A DNA stretch of 64,000 nt from NCBI GenBank assembly GCA_025345505.1, contig JANVCC010000125.1, forward strand, positions 5,303,388-5,367,387. The letters run 5' to 3'. Positions within the stretch are counted from its first letter, which is position 1; each line of letters opens with the position of its first letter. The notes below the pieces were generated by a model. The model did not search any database and was not told where the DNA came from. It worked only from the letters and a program-made list of their open reading frames with translations. Below are positions 52,389-63,936 of the stretch, piece after piece. A program made the translations under genes and the position numbers. This DNA comes from Todiramphus chloris collaris. Lineage: Eukaryota; Chordata; Aves; Coraciiformes; Alcedinidae.

Positions 52389-52639
52389 GTTCACCCTTAA
52401 GTTCTCACCATGCCACTAGTTCCACCAGGACCCTTGCCTGCTGCAGACTCTCTAGGAGCAGGAGCCTTCCCACGCCTGCCCCCACGGCCATCCCTCCCAA
52501 GCCTGCAAGCTGCAAGATGTTTCCTGCTGCAATACGTGACTGGGTTCTCTGCTAATCCTCCTACCCTCCTCAATACCTGTGCTTGTCCAGGCGCCTGAAA
52601 GGATTTGGAAAGGCAGGAGAAATATAATTAGAGGCAATG

Positions 52640-52790
52640 TTGCCCTCGGAGTCAGAGATGGGGGCCGGCTCGTTGAAGGGCAGCGGTCAGCAGAAGGAGT
52701 GAAGAGGAGTCAATTTATCACGGCTTACAGTGCCGTTCCGGCTGATTAGGGATTTGATGAGGGAAGGGGTTTGATTTTGGTAGCCAGAGT
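52640..52790. promoter_or_regulatory. Candidate conserved non-coding element
   Basis: GTTGCCCTCGGAGTCAGAG, GGCCGGCTCGTTGAAGGGC, GAGTCAATTTATCACGGC, TACAGTGCCGTTCCGGC and TGATTAGGGATTTGATGAGG: unique, with retained CpG and ATTTATCA/TGATTA cores. Confidence 0.36.
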
Positions 52791-54784
52791 GACAGAAGCC
52801 TTACGGTCAGTTGAGATCTTGTTTAAGGAGGGCAAGCGGATCTGGACTGGGGATGACAGATAGGGGGACGGGGACAAGCGAGACAAATTGACATGGTTCC
52901 CCATCCTGTTTGTTGTCTCTGCAGCCCCCTGACCTAATCCGACCAGGGCTGGCCACCAGCAGGGAAAGGCAGCCAGGAAGGCTGCAAGGAGCTCAGGGGT
53001 AGGAGAAAGGGTGGAAACAGCAGTGATAAAGAACAAGAGGAGGCAAGAAATGTAGAGAGACAGTGAGTCTAAGGTGCATCTTCCCTTGGAGCATGTCTCA
53101 GCCTCAGTCATGTCCACACCTTCTGTCTCTGAACCCTCTGCCCATCACCTCTATTTTTGACCTGCATCCCAAAGTGCACCAAAAGCAGGGAGAAGAGCAG
53201 AGGTGGAAAAGGAGACTCAGCCTCACATGAGGATTGTCCAACCTTTCCCTTCCTGGCTGCTGGTTTGAGGACTTACCTCCTAGGAGTGAAGGAGCTGCTA
53301 CACACGCACACTTCTCCCATCTCCTCCAGGGCCACAGCACGAAGGCACATAGGGCTGTCCCAAGGACCGTGTCAACACTGTGAACATTCCACATGGTACT
53401 TCCCATGGTTTGCAAGTAGGTTCATCCCTGTTAGGCCAGCAGTTCCCTAATTCTACTGCTTTTGGGTGCATGTAACTGCTGATGTAGTCATGTCCACATT
53501 AGACCCGTGCTCAGATATTTGGATTCTCCGCTTGGAGGAAATCTTAAGAAGCCCTGATGCACAGTGAAGAAACAATGACAAAGAGGCAAGTATTAACATA
53601 AATTATCATAATAATGAGCCAATCTCCTGAGAGGAACAGCCCAGCAAGCTTTCCCAGGTGGATATCAAAGCCAAAGGACAGTAGGATCTCTCTCACACCT
53701 GTCCCCATCACAGATCCATTCCAGGAAGGTATTTCAGGGAAGCACCAATGCACATGCCCTGCATCTGCTGTTAGTTGCTCCTGGAGATGGGCAGAAGGAA
53801 GGGACATGCCCCATGGTTAGATATGGCACTGACCAATTTTCATTTTGGTCCGTTGAGCTTCCCCGTTAACAATGGTTCCACCTTAAAACACCTCACCCTC
53901 CATTTCCCTCTACAGGCTTACCCAAAGGTGGGGAAGGAGGAGTTAATCTGACACCTTATGTCCTTCACTTCACTGGTGGAGGGTGATTGAGAGGCTTTAG
54001 ACCACCTAGAACTTTCTGGAAGCACCATGGCTTTGTCTGGGGTGGCTCACAATGCAAGTCACACCTTTCTTGAAAGGTAAAAAAGCAAGACTGTTAATTG
54101 CGGTTGCTGTAAATAGGAAGAGATTCTTACCCTCCTGTGTTTGCACAGGTGAGACATATGTTCAGGCACTAGGGAAACGGTGCTACAAAGAACATCAATC
54201 AGACAGAACTGCTGAAAATAGTCCCAACTTCATTTCCCATTGTCACACGGAGATTAAGTGACTTTCCCAGCTGGCCATCCAGGGCTCCAGGTGTCAAACC
54301 AAATCCCCTAAGCCCTCACTGATGCCCTGATCATGGGACAAGCCTTCCTCCATTAGCAGGTCACCTCACAGATTCTGCGAAGTTAAACTATTAGGAGAAA
54401 AAAAACATCCCCTCCTGCCTTGCCAGAGACGGAATCCTGTCCTGAATGTAATTTCAGTATTACTAAATGTCAGGGGATTTCATCGAGCCTGGACAGAGAG
54501 ACCTGACCCATAACACCCTGCAAATCACTCAGATGAGGAAAAGGATGTTCAGGGATGGAGGCCAGACAGGGGTACATCACGAGGGGAAATGCACAGTGTC
54601 CAATGCCCCAAAAAGCAAAATCCCTGTGGCAACTGGTGCCATAATCCTCACTTCCCAGCACCCAACGGTGCTAAAATGAGGCTAGAAAAGGTTCAGCGGG
54701 GAAGTCAGCGGGAGTTCAGTGCTGGCGCGGCTGAGCCTTTAAAAAAGAAAGACACTGCAATTTCCAGCCAGAAACCAAAGTAGG
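52791..54784. other. Unassigned unique sequence
   Basis: No repeat family or gene recognised over 2 kb. A small AT-rich patch (ACATAAATTATCATAATAAT, 53597-53616) and an eight-A run near 54397 are the only notable strings. Confidence 0.45.
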
Positions 54785-55580
54785 GGAATATTCTGTGTTA
54801 ATAAACAAAATGAAAAGGAAAGTTAAAACCTCCCTTCTCCCCGTTGTACTTGTGATGTGTTTGGCTTTCAGTTCTCTTTGACAATCCATAAGAAATTAAC
54901 ACCGTGAGATATACAATTATTGTCAGATGCGAGCAGGGCAATCAAAGCATTTCAAATCAATGTTTTGTCAACAAAAATAAATGGATGTGTTTGCCATGAA
55001 AATTCCCACAAAATATTGGCCCTTTTCCCCCTGCAAAGCTAGGAATCTCATTTTATATCAGCTCTGAAGTTCCTTTTCATCTGTCATCGTATCTTGAAAT
55101 GATAAGAATTACTCTCAGTAGGGAGTTATTTCTTTGCTTCCCTTTCAGCTCAAAATAGAAAACGCTTTTCTTTTCTTTTCTTTTTAATTTATTATTTCTT
55201 TAACTAATTTGAAATAAGCTTAATATCATCAGTGAAAATTCACCACCAGAACAGAAAGATCAAATCTTTCCACCACTCCTAATAAAGCAGGGAGCTCTCA
55301 CCTGGTAACTAGTGCCTACTGGCTTACAAATGCAGTTTCTACTATAATTAAATAATCATAATCCAGAAGATACAAAGCCAGGAATCCTGGAGCAGTGCTT
55401 AAAACTGTGCCACCTCCATTTCAGATGATTGCATGCGAATGCAGGTGATTTATTTGATTAATTAGCTAGGTAGGTTTCTAGCAATCCTCCACTGAATTTT
55501 CCAGAGGCTCCATCCAATGCCCACTTAAGCCAGTGTAATAAAATCTTTTGCCTACAAAGGGCCTTCAGATAAATCCATGG
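54785..55580. promoter_or_regulatory. Candidate large conserved non-coding element
   Basis: About 800 bp of AT-rich, repeat-free DNA, the largest such block in the window. It holds CTTTGACAATCCATAAG, ATACAATTATTGTCAGATGC, GGCAATCAAAGCATTTC (TCF/LEF ATCAAAG 54951-54957), TTTTGTCAACAAAAATAAAT (forkhead GTCAACA 54967-54973, inside a TTTTGT/ACAAAA inverted repeat), ATATTGGCCC, GATTTATTTGATTAATTAGC and CTACAAAGGGCCTTCAG. No frame of interest. Strong enhancer texture; conservation untested. Confidence 0.5.
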
Positions 55581-56114
55581 GCATGTGCCAAGGGTTAATT
55601 TCTGTTTCAACTCACACTGGGTCTGCTCCACTGCAGTCCCCAGTGGTTTCTCTGGAGTTATTCCAGATTATCCAAAATGAAGGCAAATACAAGCCAGCCC
55701 TGGGAACACGCACCTGACTGAACAGTTAATTTCAAAGACACCCTCCTTTAGAGACAATCTCTTTCCTGGAGTAATCTTCCCTGTCTCCCCAATCCTCCTG
55801 AGGCAGGAGAACCATGGAAATTAATTTAGGGGGCCAATAGTCGGGAGGGAGGTGAGTTCTAAGCAGCAGAGGTCCTCCCAAAGATGTTGCACTATTTACA
55901 TCAACTGGAGTAATGTGGTTTGGCTGACACAAAATGTCATCTCTCCATCTTGAGTGGGCTGGCATCCCTTCAGAGCCATGATCTCATTCCTCCCACTTTC
56001 CCAGAAGTGCCCTATCTGATGCCCCAATAATGATTGTTTGCTGCTTCCACCCCTTCCCATGCCAGGGTCCATGCAGGCAGATATCTCCCTCCCCATGAGC
56101 CAGCCCTCTTCACT
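55581..56114. other. Unassigned unique sequence
   Basis: Nothing certain. The left 100 bp may still belong to the CNE-like block. Confidence 0.38.
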
Positions 56115-56300
56115 GAATCCTAGTATGGTAAGGGTAGGAAGGGACCTAGAGATCATCTAGTCTAACACCTCTTCTAAAGCAGGGTCACCCAAAGGAGGAT
56201 GCTCAGGATTGTGTCCAGGTGGGCTTTGAAAGTCTCTGGAGAAGGAGAGTCCACAACCTCTCTGGGCAGCCTGGGCAACCTCTTCCCTGAAATTAAAGCC
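56115..56300 (-). mobile_element. CR1 LINE 3' end
   Basis: Antisense CR1 with a decayed tail (GAATCCTAGTATGGTAAGGG), then GAAGGGACCTAGAGATCATC, AAAGCAGGGTCACCC, TTGAAAGTCTCTGGAGAAGG and ACAACCTCTCTGGGCAGCC. It fades at AATTAAAGCCTTAAAGG. Confidence 0.92.
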
Positions 56301-56789
56301 TTAAAGGGGGTTGGTGGTTGCAACCAAACATCCATTTGTGCTGGTGTGGCACACGTGGGGCACTCATCCCCAGTGCATCCCCATCTCATCCCCCAGCATC
56401 CAGCAAGGTTTCCAACCCCCCCACGTGCCATGGAATGACTGGGTGCAGCTGGAGAAGGCAGATGGCAGATGCTTGCCCCTTTTGAGGACAGGCTCTTTAG
56501 GTCAGGGCAGGTCCTGGGATCTGTCCTCAGGTGCCGCTGTGGTCAGGGATGGCCACTGTGGCTGGATGCAGGCGGCTGCAATGCCAGCACACACGCAGCT
56601 GTCCTCCTCGCCAAGCCAGCTCACTGTCGTTTTAGGTTTCCACTCACAGCATGTGGCAGTTTGGGGAGGGAGAGGGGGGGAGGTCTTTATCTTATTCCTA
56701 CTTATTGGCAGGGAAGGAAGAGAAACCCCCTCAGCCCTCCTGAGCTATGCAACAGGGACAGGAGCCACACTCCCTCGTCTCTGAGCCCA
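56301..56789. other. Unassigned unique sequence
   Basis: Nothing recognised. It is GC-rich, with a G-rich patch (GGAGGGAGAGGGGGGGAGG) near 56665. Confidence 0.4.
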
Positions 56790-56990
56790 AGAAGGTAATT
56801 GCCTCTCTCACTCCAATCCCTGAGAAACCTTTAATATATGTCTCCGCCAACTTTGAGGCCTTGTCCAATCTTGACAAATTGTAGTGGAACAAATCCTGTT
56901 TGGTTGTAATACAGCGATTCGAGGGAAGATGGATTCGAGGGAGATGGCAGGTCCTGTGCAGCCGTTTAATGTGTTCTGGCTGGGGGTGCT
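56790..56990. promoter_or_regulatory. Candidate conserved non-coding element
   Basis: AAGGTAATTGCCTCTCTCAC, CCTTTAATATATGTCTCCG, TTGTCCAATCTTGACAAATT (arms TTGTC/GACAA), AATACAGCGATTCGAGG and GCAGCCGTTTAATGTG. GATTCGAGG occurs twice, 25 bp apart. Repeat-free with mixed AT and CpG. Confidence 0.4.
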
Positions 56991-57904
56991 CAGTGGTGGC
57001 AGCAGCAGCAGCAGAGGCAAAGCATGATGCTCGAGAAATGTCCCCCTGGCATGGGGAGGGAGAGGTCAGGACACCAGCCCAGATGCTGTCAGGGATAGAA
57101 GGAGATTCCATGGGACATTCCTCTTCACCAGCCAGTGCACATGGGGAACTTTGGCTCTGTTCCCCAAAAGATGCCTTTGCAAGCGAGGCAGGTAGTTCAC
57201 CCCATCTTACCAGGGAGGAGGTGAGCACTCCTTCCTCAGCATGTCCCTTGAGGACTTCATACCACACCTCTCTCTACCACAGGATCCCCTGACTATTCTG
57301 GGGTTTATTTTTAAACCAAACCATCCAGAGGAGATGCTCAGGGTGGGGAGAGGGGTCACCACCAGCTGTTGATCATGTGTTTTTGCAGGACAAAAAGCAT
57401 CCATCAGCTGGACAGGTTATCCCCCAAATTGTCCAGAGTCTTGGTACCAGGACCTAGTCCTACTGTCTGGCATGGGAACTGAAGGACATCAGAAATCCCC
57501 TGCTAGGTCCAGTCTTATTTCAAAAAAGGCACCAATTTTAGGAGAAGAGGAAAGAAATTTTGCATTACTACCTATATAGTCGGATGCATGTAAAGCTGGA
57601 ATTTGGTTTTTGATGATTAAAACAGACTATAGGATTGCAGGAAGAGAGTATTTTAGTTTCAAAACAGTGACAAAAACTGCATTTCTAACAGCCTTCTGCA
57701 TCCAGGTATAACCTACTTGCCAGGAGATGAATGTTAGTCCCCACTGCATAGCAAATAAAAGAAAATCCAAAAATGTACCACATCAGGAAATTGATGGGGA
57801 ATAAGCTGTTTTACTAAATCTATGACTGAAAATATATCAACTAAGTGATACTGCCGGTATTAGACTGGGTCACAGTTTCAAATTTCCTATCCTGCTTCAT
57901 CCCA
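56991..57904. other. Unassigned unique sequence
   Basis: No repeat family or gene recognised. A GCAGCAGCAGCAG run lies near 57000. Confidence 0.42.
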
Positions 57905-58004
57905 AATCAAGATATATATTTATTTATGTATTTATATAAAAGACCTGCATAGATACATATATATGTATTTGTAATTGTATTTTTATGTGTGTGTATATAT
58001 ATAG
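57905..58004. repeat. Compound AT-rich microsatellite
   Basis: GATATATATTTATTTATG, TACATATATATG and GTGTGTGTATATATATAG make a mixture of TA, TATT and TG units over about 100 bp. Confidence 0.88.
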
Positions 58005-59901
58005 ACATAAAACAATTTTTACGAAAGGAACAATCCTAAAAATATTGCTTAAACCATCCACACTGATTTTTCAGCAAGTTGAAATATACTATAAATCATG
58101 AAATCAAACCAAACCTTCCTGACTTGACTGAAATGCTGCCATAATTCCATACAAATACAGGGATGAAATCTATGCATCCCTTCAAAAACTGGTTTTTCCC
58201 CAGTTCCTGTTGAGTTGGCCTTTCCCACCTGAAATCTCCCATCTGAACATGCTCGACATGTTCATCCAATTGATACTAAAGGCTGCTATTTCTTTTAGGT
58301 GTTTGTTTTTTTGTTTTGGTTTGGTTTGTTTTTTTTTATAAGGGAAAACTAGAAGAGGACTTATATTCAGATGGTTTTCAGGTAGAACTTTTTGACCCAC
58401 AAACCTGTTTCAACATCGTTTGGACTATTTTTTTCATCATTAGACCCAAACAGAAAATATCATACATCTGAGACCAAGATTTACACCCTCACTTCACCCA
58501 ACCCGTGAGCAAGAAGGTACATTAGCAAGAAAACCTCTTAACTACTAGTTTGCACAATTAATTCGTCCTCAATTTTTGATCTGCCACTTATACTGATAAA
58601 GATCAAGGTTAACCTACATAGATTGGATCTCCTGAAAATCTTCATACATTAATTACTGAAGAGAACATTCTGTTGCAAGGAAATGGTTAAAAACATGCTT
58701 TTTGCTGGTTCTGATTAGACAGGAAAGTAGGATAAGTGCATAGGCAGAATACACAGATCTGACATTATGTCTCCTCCCTAAAAGAGCTCACTTTGAATAT
58801 TTGGGGAAAGATTACATGAAACAGGTAAGTGCAGCGCAATCCTACTCTGGATAAATCATCCCATCTCCATGGATTACAGATCACTGGAATTGTGGAGTGC
58901 TCTGGCCTCTCAACTTTCAGATACCTCAAGCCCAATTTCTGTCGTACTACTGAAAAGTGAGAATTTTTGACTATTAGCACTGTGATCATTTTTTTCAAGG
59001 AATATTCAGCAAATTAGGGATAATCACGTGTTGAGAGGCTGAAGTTTGCACAGGCATCTCTGCCTGGAGAGTCTTAAAAAAGAAATGGATAAATTGAGGC
59101 ATTCACACAGGAACAGAAAGTTTCCTTGCAGAGGTTTTGTCCCTGCCTGTTCTCTTCATGGAGGAGGGAAATCTCCTGCAGAAGCCACCTGAGAATGCTC
59201 ACAACCTTCTACATAGCATAGCCAGAGAGCTGCAGGACATTGCACATGTCCTCCCGCCATGACTTACTCCTGTCCCCACAACTCGGGATGGAGGTGCAAA
59301 CGGTCAATCCAGGAGATGTGTGGACCAAAACCCCAGGCTTGGTCTCTGGGGATTTCACAGCCCATTCATGCTGCCAGTTCTCCCTGCAGGGATGTAATCC
59401 ATGGCAGGAGGGCAGTGTCAAGGACATAGTTTGGAGGAGAGTCATAGAGAACATGTTCCCACATACCATGGTCTTGGCTCTTTCATCACTGGGCTCTGTT
59501 TGACCCACCACAGGGCAAAGCTGAGTGGTTATCTACCTACCCATGAGTAATGACGACTGCTCATTCCACTCCCTTCTTGTCTTCATTCCCTTCTTGCCCG
59601 CTGAAGACCCCCCACTCACTGTCAGTCTTTCCCTAGTAGGCTTCTGTCTCTGGAGGAAAAACTCCTCCTTCTATTCTTGTTATCACACTGGTTGCCACAT
59701 TAGCTAATTCAGCACATGGCTTCATCACTGTTTTAACTGCAGCTTTGCACACTGCAGCACTCAGGAGTGGGGGTAGGTTCCTGGGGGCTGTCATGGGAAC
59801 AAATGACCCTCTTGTGCTCTGCCTCTTTTTGGGTGCCTCTCTGCAAACACAGGACGTTTGCTTGCAGGGGTTTTGTCTGCCTGCTCCCCAGATCATCGAC
59901 T
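58005..59901. other. Unassigned AT-rich sequence
   Basis: No repeat family or gene recognised over 1.9 kb. A T/G-rich stretch (GTTTTTTTGTTTTGGTTTGG, 58296-58338) stands out. AT-rich texture to about 58990 might hide weak CNEs. Confidence 0.42.
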
Positions 59902-60095
59902 TACAGAAACACAGAATGGTAGGGGTTGGAAGGAACCTTTGGAGATCATCTCATCCAACCCCCCTGCCAAAGTAGCTACACCTAAGGCAGGTTGCACAGG
60001 ATCACATCTGTGCAGTTTTGAAAGTCTCCAGAGAAAGAGACTCCACGACCTCTTTGAGAAGCCTGTTCCAGTGCTCTGTCACCCTCACAGATGCA
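59902..60095 (-). mobile_element. CR1 LINE 3' end
   Basis: Antisense CR1: AGAAACACAGAATGGTAGGG, GGAACCTTTGGAGATCATC, AGGCAGGTTGCACAGGATC, GAAAGTCTCCAGAGAAAGAG and CAGTGCTCTGTCACCCTCAC. Confidence 0.95.
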
Positions 60096-60309
60096 GGAAG
60101 CAAACCCTGCTGCAGAAGCCACCTCGTCCATTAGGGATTTAGAGACCCTGACACAGGAGAAGCCACTTGCCAGGGCTACAAAACTCAACAAAATGTCCAG
60201 TCATTTCACAAGAGCAGAATTTGAGCACCTGACTGCAGAGCAGTTCTGCTTGTTAGCTTGTGGTCAAATTCAGCACAATTATGTGGTGAGATACTGGAAT
60301 GTGGGCTGA

Positions 60310-60570
60310 GCTTTACCCACAGCAGCGCTGTTCATTTGAAACCAAAAGCGACCAGAAGGAAAACAAGTGGTCTGCCTGTAAACTGTTTGGCTCCCTGCAG
60401 CGAGCTGAGGAGAGAGGGAAATCTGCTATAGCATTTATGTAACTCAAGTACCAAAATAAATACCGGAATGCAGAGTTGGTGGATGCTGCCTACTAAATCA
60501 AGGTGTTGTTTATAGCTGATGGGATAGGTGCATCTATCCTGGCAACGCACTTAATTCTGGCCAAAACAGG
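60310..60570. promoter_or_regulatory. Candidate conserved non-coding element
   Basis: CAGCAGCGCTGTTCATTTG, ACCAAAAGCGACCAG, CTGCTATAGCATTTATG, CCAAAATAAATACCGG, TACTAAATCAAGGTGTTG and TTTATAGCTGATGGG lie in unique DNA. It is bounded by an unassigned stretch on each side. Texture only. Confidence 0.38.
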
Positions 60571-60721
60571 GAGAGTCTCATCACCTTGAGTAGAAATGTG
60601 ATACAAAACATCTTTTAGACTGCTCATGTTCAGTGTTTCTAAATGTACAAGGGATGAGAGAAGGAATAGGGGATGAGGGACTTTTTACTCTGCATCCTTC
60701 ATGCTCTTGAGCCCATAAATT

Positions 60722-61135
60722 TCATAGAATCATAGAATGCTTTGGGTTGGAAGGAACCTCAAAAGCTCATCTGGTCCAAACCCCCTGCACTGAGCAGATT
60801 GTCCCCATCTTTCCTGTAGGTCCCTTTTAAGTATTGAAAGACCACAATATGGTCTCCCCAGAGCCTTCTCCAGGCTGAACAATCCCAACTCTCTCAAGCC
60901 TGGCCTCGCATCAGAGGGGTTCCAGCCCTCCCATCTTTGCTGTGGCCTCCTCTGGTCCCACTCCAACAGGTCCATGGCTTTCTTGTGCTGGGGACTCCAG
61001 AGCTGGACACAGCACTACAGGTTAGGATTTCTGGGGTAGTATCTTAGCAGTCCTCACAGAGGAATGCCAAAGTCCACCTTCATCATGTGGGAAACTGCCA
61101 TCCTGAGGCACGCTTGCATCCTCATCAATGGGAGA
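60722..61135 (-). mobile_element. CR1 LINE 3' end with the variant ORF2 extension
   Basis: Antisense CR1 with intact tail: TCATAGAATCATAGAATGCT, GGGTTGGAAGGAACCTC, CACTGAGCAGATTGTCCCC, TGGTCTCCCCAGAGCCTTC and CTCCAGAGCTGGACACAGC. Its right end (CCAAAGTCCACCTTCATC, GGCACGCTTGCATCCTC) is shared with 2325-2520 rather than with the common CR1 sequence at this point. Confidence 0.94.
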
Positions 61136-62219
61136 CTCCATGATTATTTCTTACTTACCACCTCCAGTACAAACAGCCCACATTTGCTCTCCAAAGACAC
61201 CAGCTCCATTGGTAGCTCTCTGGTCTCCAAGACCTCCACAAAAAAGCAAAGTTGAAATAAAGTCTCTTCACTCACTACCCAGGTACTGGCCTTGGCCTGG
61301 TTGTCTCCAACACTTGAATCCCTGTGGGCATGCTCAGATCCTCCTTGCTGAAAAAAAATAGAATTGCAAAGCCATATTAAGTATTTCTTCATTTCTTAAG
61401 TGCCTTCCCTCTCTTCCCAATCCTGCCACTATATTGCACACACAAACAAACATGGGAGGTCCTGAAGAATCTCCTGAGCATTAGTTGGTTGAGGAACTGA
61501 GATACAGCACTCAGCTTCAGTAAGGTCAGCTTCCCTAAGACCATCCAGAGAGGCAGAGCCAGGACTAGAGTCCAGACTTCAGCTGGAGACCCTCCTCTGG
61601 TTTGACAGTCCCTATTCTTTTCTTGACTATTTGTGAAAGGCTCCTAAAAACAGAAAGGGAAAGATCTTTTCTCTGTGAGTCATAAGGATAGACCAAGACA
61701 TCCTTAGGTTTGAACCAGAAGGAGGCTTCAGGTCAGTCAAATGGTCTCTAAGAAAAATGATTTGAGCATTGGAAATTAGACACAAGAGGACCGAAAAATA
61801 GGTTGGGCAGGAAAAGTCAATGAACTGCCATTCTCAGGAAAATTACAGAGTGCGTATGATCCATCACATCACATGTCCCAAATATCTATGGGCAGTCCTG
61901 GAGGGAAATAGGGCAGCCCTGCTGCCCCTTGTCTGAGCAAGCAGTATAAGATGAGGACTGAGCAGACAGCCGAGTTAGGCTGTAATGGATGAGCCAGAGG
62001 AATGGGTAGAAAACAGAAGGCAAAGGCTAAGAACTCTTTGCCACGTTGAAAAGAAGTCAGCAAGACCAGCATGACCCTGTTCATCTCCGTCTCTGGGTGT
62101 TGCTCCGAGTCCATAAATCTACGTAGGCATAGATTTGTCTGCCTGTCAGGAGAGAGAGAAGGAAGACGGACTTTATTTCTAGTCCCAGTGCTTTGATGAG
62201 CTGCAGTATTGCCCTTCAT
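61136..62219. other. Unassigned unique sequence
   Basis: Nothing recognised over 1.1 kb before the strongest CNE candidate. Confidence 0.42.
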
Positions 62220-62545
62220 ACTCCTCCAGTCTCAATAAACCTGGCTAATTAGCATCCTGACCACTCAATTAATTAGGCAGTACACTTAATTATGACAAAC
62301 TACATTATTCGCTATAGCCCAGAGTCCAATGGACATTAGCGTCAGGTTATGTTCAGTAACAATTTGATTTGAGACGGAGTTTATTGACCAGAAAAGACAT
62401 ATGATGAGATTAAAATAATCAGTAGAACTAGCTCAGTGCTATTGGCTTGTCGGAGCTGTGGGCTTGGGTTATAAAGACATCGAGAATGGCCAAATTAGTC
62501 GTTTCATTCTCATTAAGAGCCACGGCATAAATGGAAAGATATTGG
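62220..62545. promoter_or_regulatory. Candidate conserved non-coding element, strongest in the window
   Basis: Three TAATTA cores within 47 bp (62246-62251, 62270-62275, 62287-62292) are followed by ACATTATTCGCTATAGCCC, CCAATGGACATTAGCGTC, AACAATTTGATTTGAGACGG, GAGATTAAAATAATCAG, CTATTGGCTTGTCGGAGC, GGGTTATAAAGACATCG and ATTAGTCGTTTCATTCTC. It is entirely repeat-free with sharp edges and no coding frame. Likely a homeodomain-regulated enhancer, or the deeply conserved core of one. Confidence 0.52.
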
Positions 62546-63095
62546 TAGAGTGGGAAGGGAGAAGCAGCAATGGTATGAGAGGTCTCAAGATGGAGAATGG
62601 TGGGTTTGGTTTGGCTTCTTTTTCCTCTTGATCATGACTCTGCTCTTTAACACAGGAAAAGGAGAAGTCCAGAGACTTTGCTTCTCCCACAGAGCAGTGG
62701 AACAAGGATTGCCCATATACAAACATCCCTTGGGAAGACAACTGCCATTTCCTGCCCAAAAATATCTGTCACTCATTCTGAAGAGATGACATTGGTTTAA
62801 CAGCACCCCATTGAAGGTCACGTATGTTGACCTAAACCAAACACGGTGCATCTACGCAGCTGTGCTGGAGCAAGCCAGGTTGATCTCTGCTGTCCACCCA
62901 TCCTGCTCATCTAGCAGGACTGCCCAGCATTTCTGGGGTGAATGGACCAGCAAGGGGATGGGGACAGGTTCTTGGTCCATCATATCTGTCTTGAGAGCAT
63001 CCTATGCAAGAAGATGGAAGGTGACTTGCAAAGATCTTGTTGTAAGGGTAGATGGGATTCATAGGCAGCCTAAGCTGAGGAATTCAGGTCAACAC
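62546..63095. other. Unassigned unique sequence
   Basis: Nothing recognised between the CNE-like block and a CR1. Confidence 0.4.
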
Positions 63096-63345
63096 GAGAA
63101 TGGTTTGGGTTGGAAGGAACATGTCATCAAGTCATCAAGTTCCAACCCCTCTGCCATGAGCAGGGACACCTTCCACTAGACCAAATTTCTCCAAACCCCA
63201 TCCAGCCTGGCCTTGAACACTTCCAGGGATGGGGCATCCACAACTTCTCTGGGAAACCTGTGCCAGTGTCTTACCATCCTCATCTTAAAAAAAAAAAATC
63301 TTCCTTATGTTGTATCTAAACCTACCCTTGTAGGCCTTGGGGGGT
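63096..63345 (-). mobile_element. CR1 LINE 3' end, tail lost
   Basis: Antisense CR1 starting GAGAATGGTTTGGGTTGGAA without tail octamers. It continues CCATGAGCAGGGACACCTTC, GGGATGGGGCATCCACAAC, TCTCTGGGAAACCTGTGCC and CTTCCTTATG, with 12 A inserted (63287-63298) where TAAAGAATT-like sequence is expected. A CATCAAGT duplication lies at 63125-63140. Confidence 0.94.
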
Positions 63346-63936
63346 TCAGAGTCCTTCAGTAACACTGTTAAATTTTCCTCTTTTCTCCCCAGTTCTGATG
63401 AATAGCAAAACCACTATTATGACCTTTTTTTTTTAATACTACCTGTCATTTCAAGAGTGATCATGGGTAATTCAGTCCAAAATAGGGATGAACTTGTCAT
63501 TGCAAGTTTAACACCAATGCAGATGATGGGATGTATGGGTCCTGAAAGGCAGTTCCTGACCTACAAGTCTGACTTGCAAGCACAACTTTGGCCTTTTCAG
63601 TCAGAACTGAGGTTGTTCCCATGTCTATGACATGCCTATGACATCCTCCAGGTCACATTAGTCTTCTGTGGGTCCTCTTCCTCAGTTGACCAGTCAAGGA
63701 TAAGTCCAGCAGACAGGCTGATGTTGCCATCAAGACTTCATGTAGAATGTGGAAGCTGTCAGCATCCACTGAGGCCATGTGCTTCACCCCCAGCAAGGTA
63801 GCCCTACTGGGCTCAAAGACATCAAAAGTACTTTTATTGAGGTGAAGAGCTTTGAGAATCTCTATATATGTGGACAGGAGATGAGAGAACCATGGGTGGC
63901 CTCTTGGAAATGGAATATATACATTGCAGTGTCAAG
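63346..63936. other. Unassigned unique sequence
   Basis: Nothing recognised. A run of 10 T lies at 63425-63434. Confidence 0.4.
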
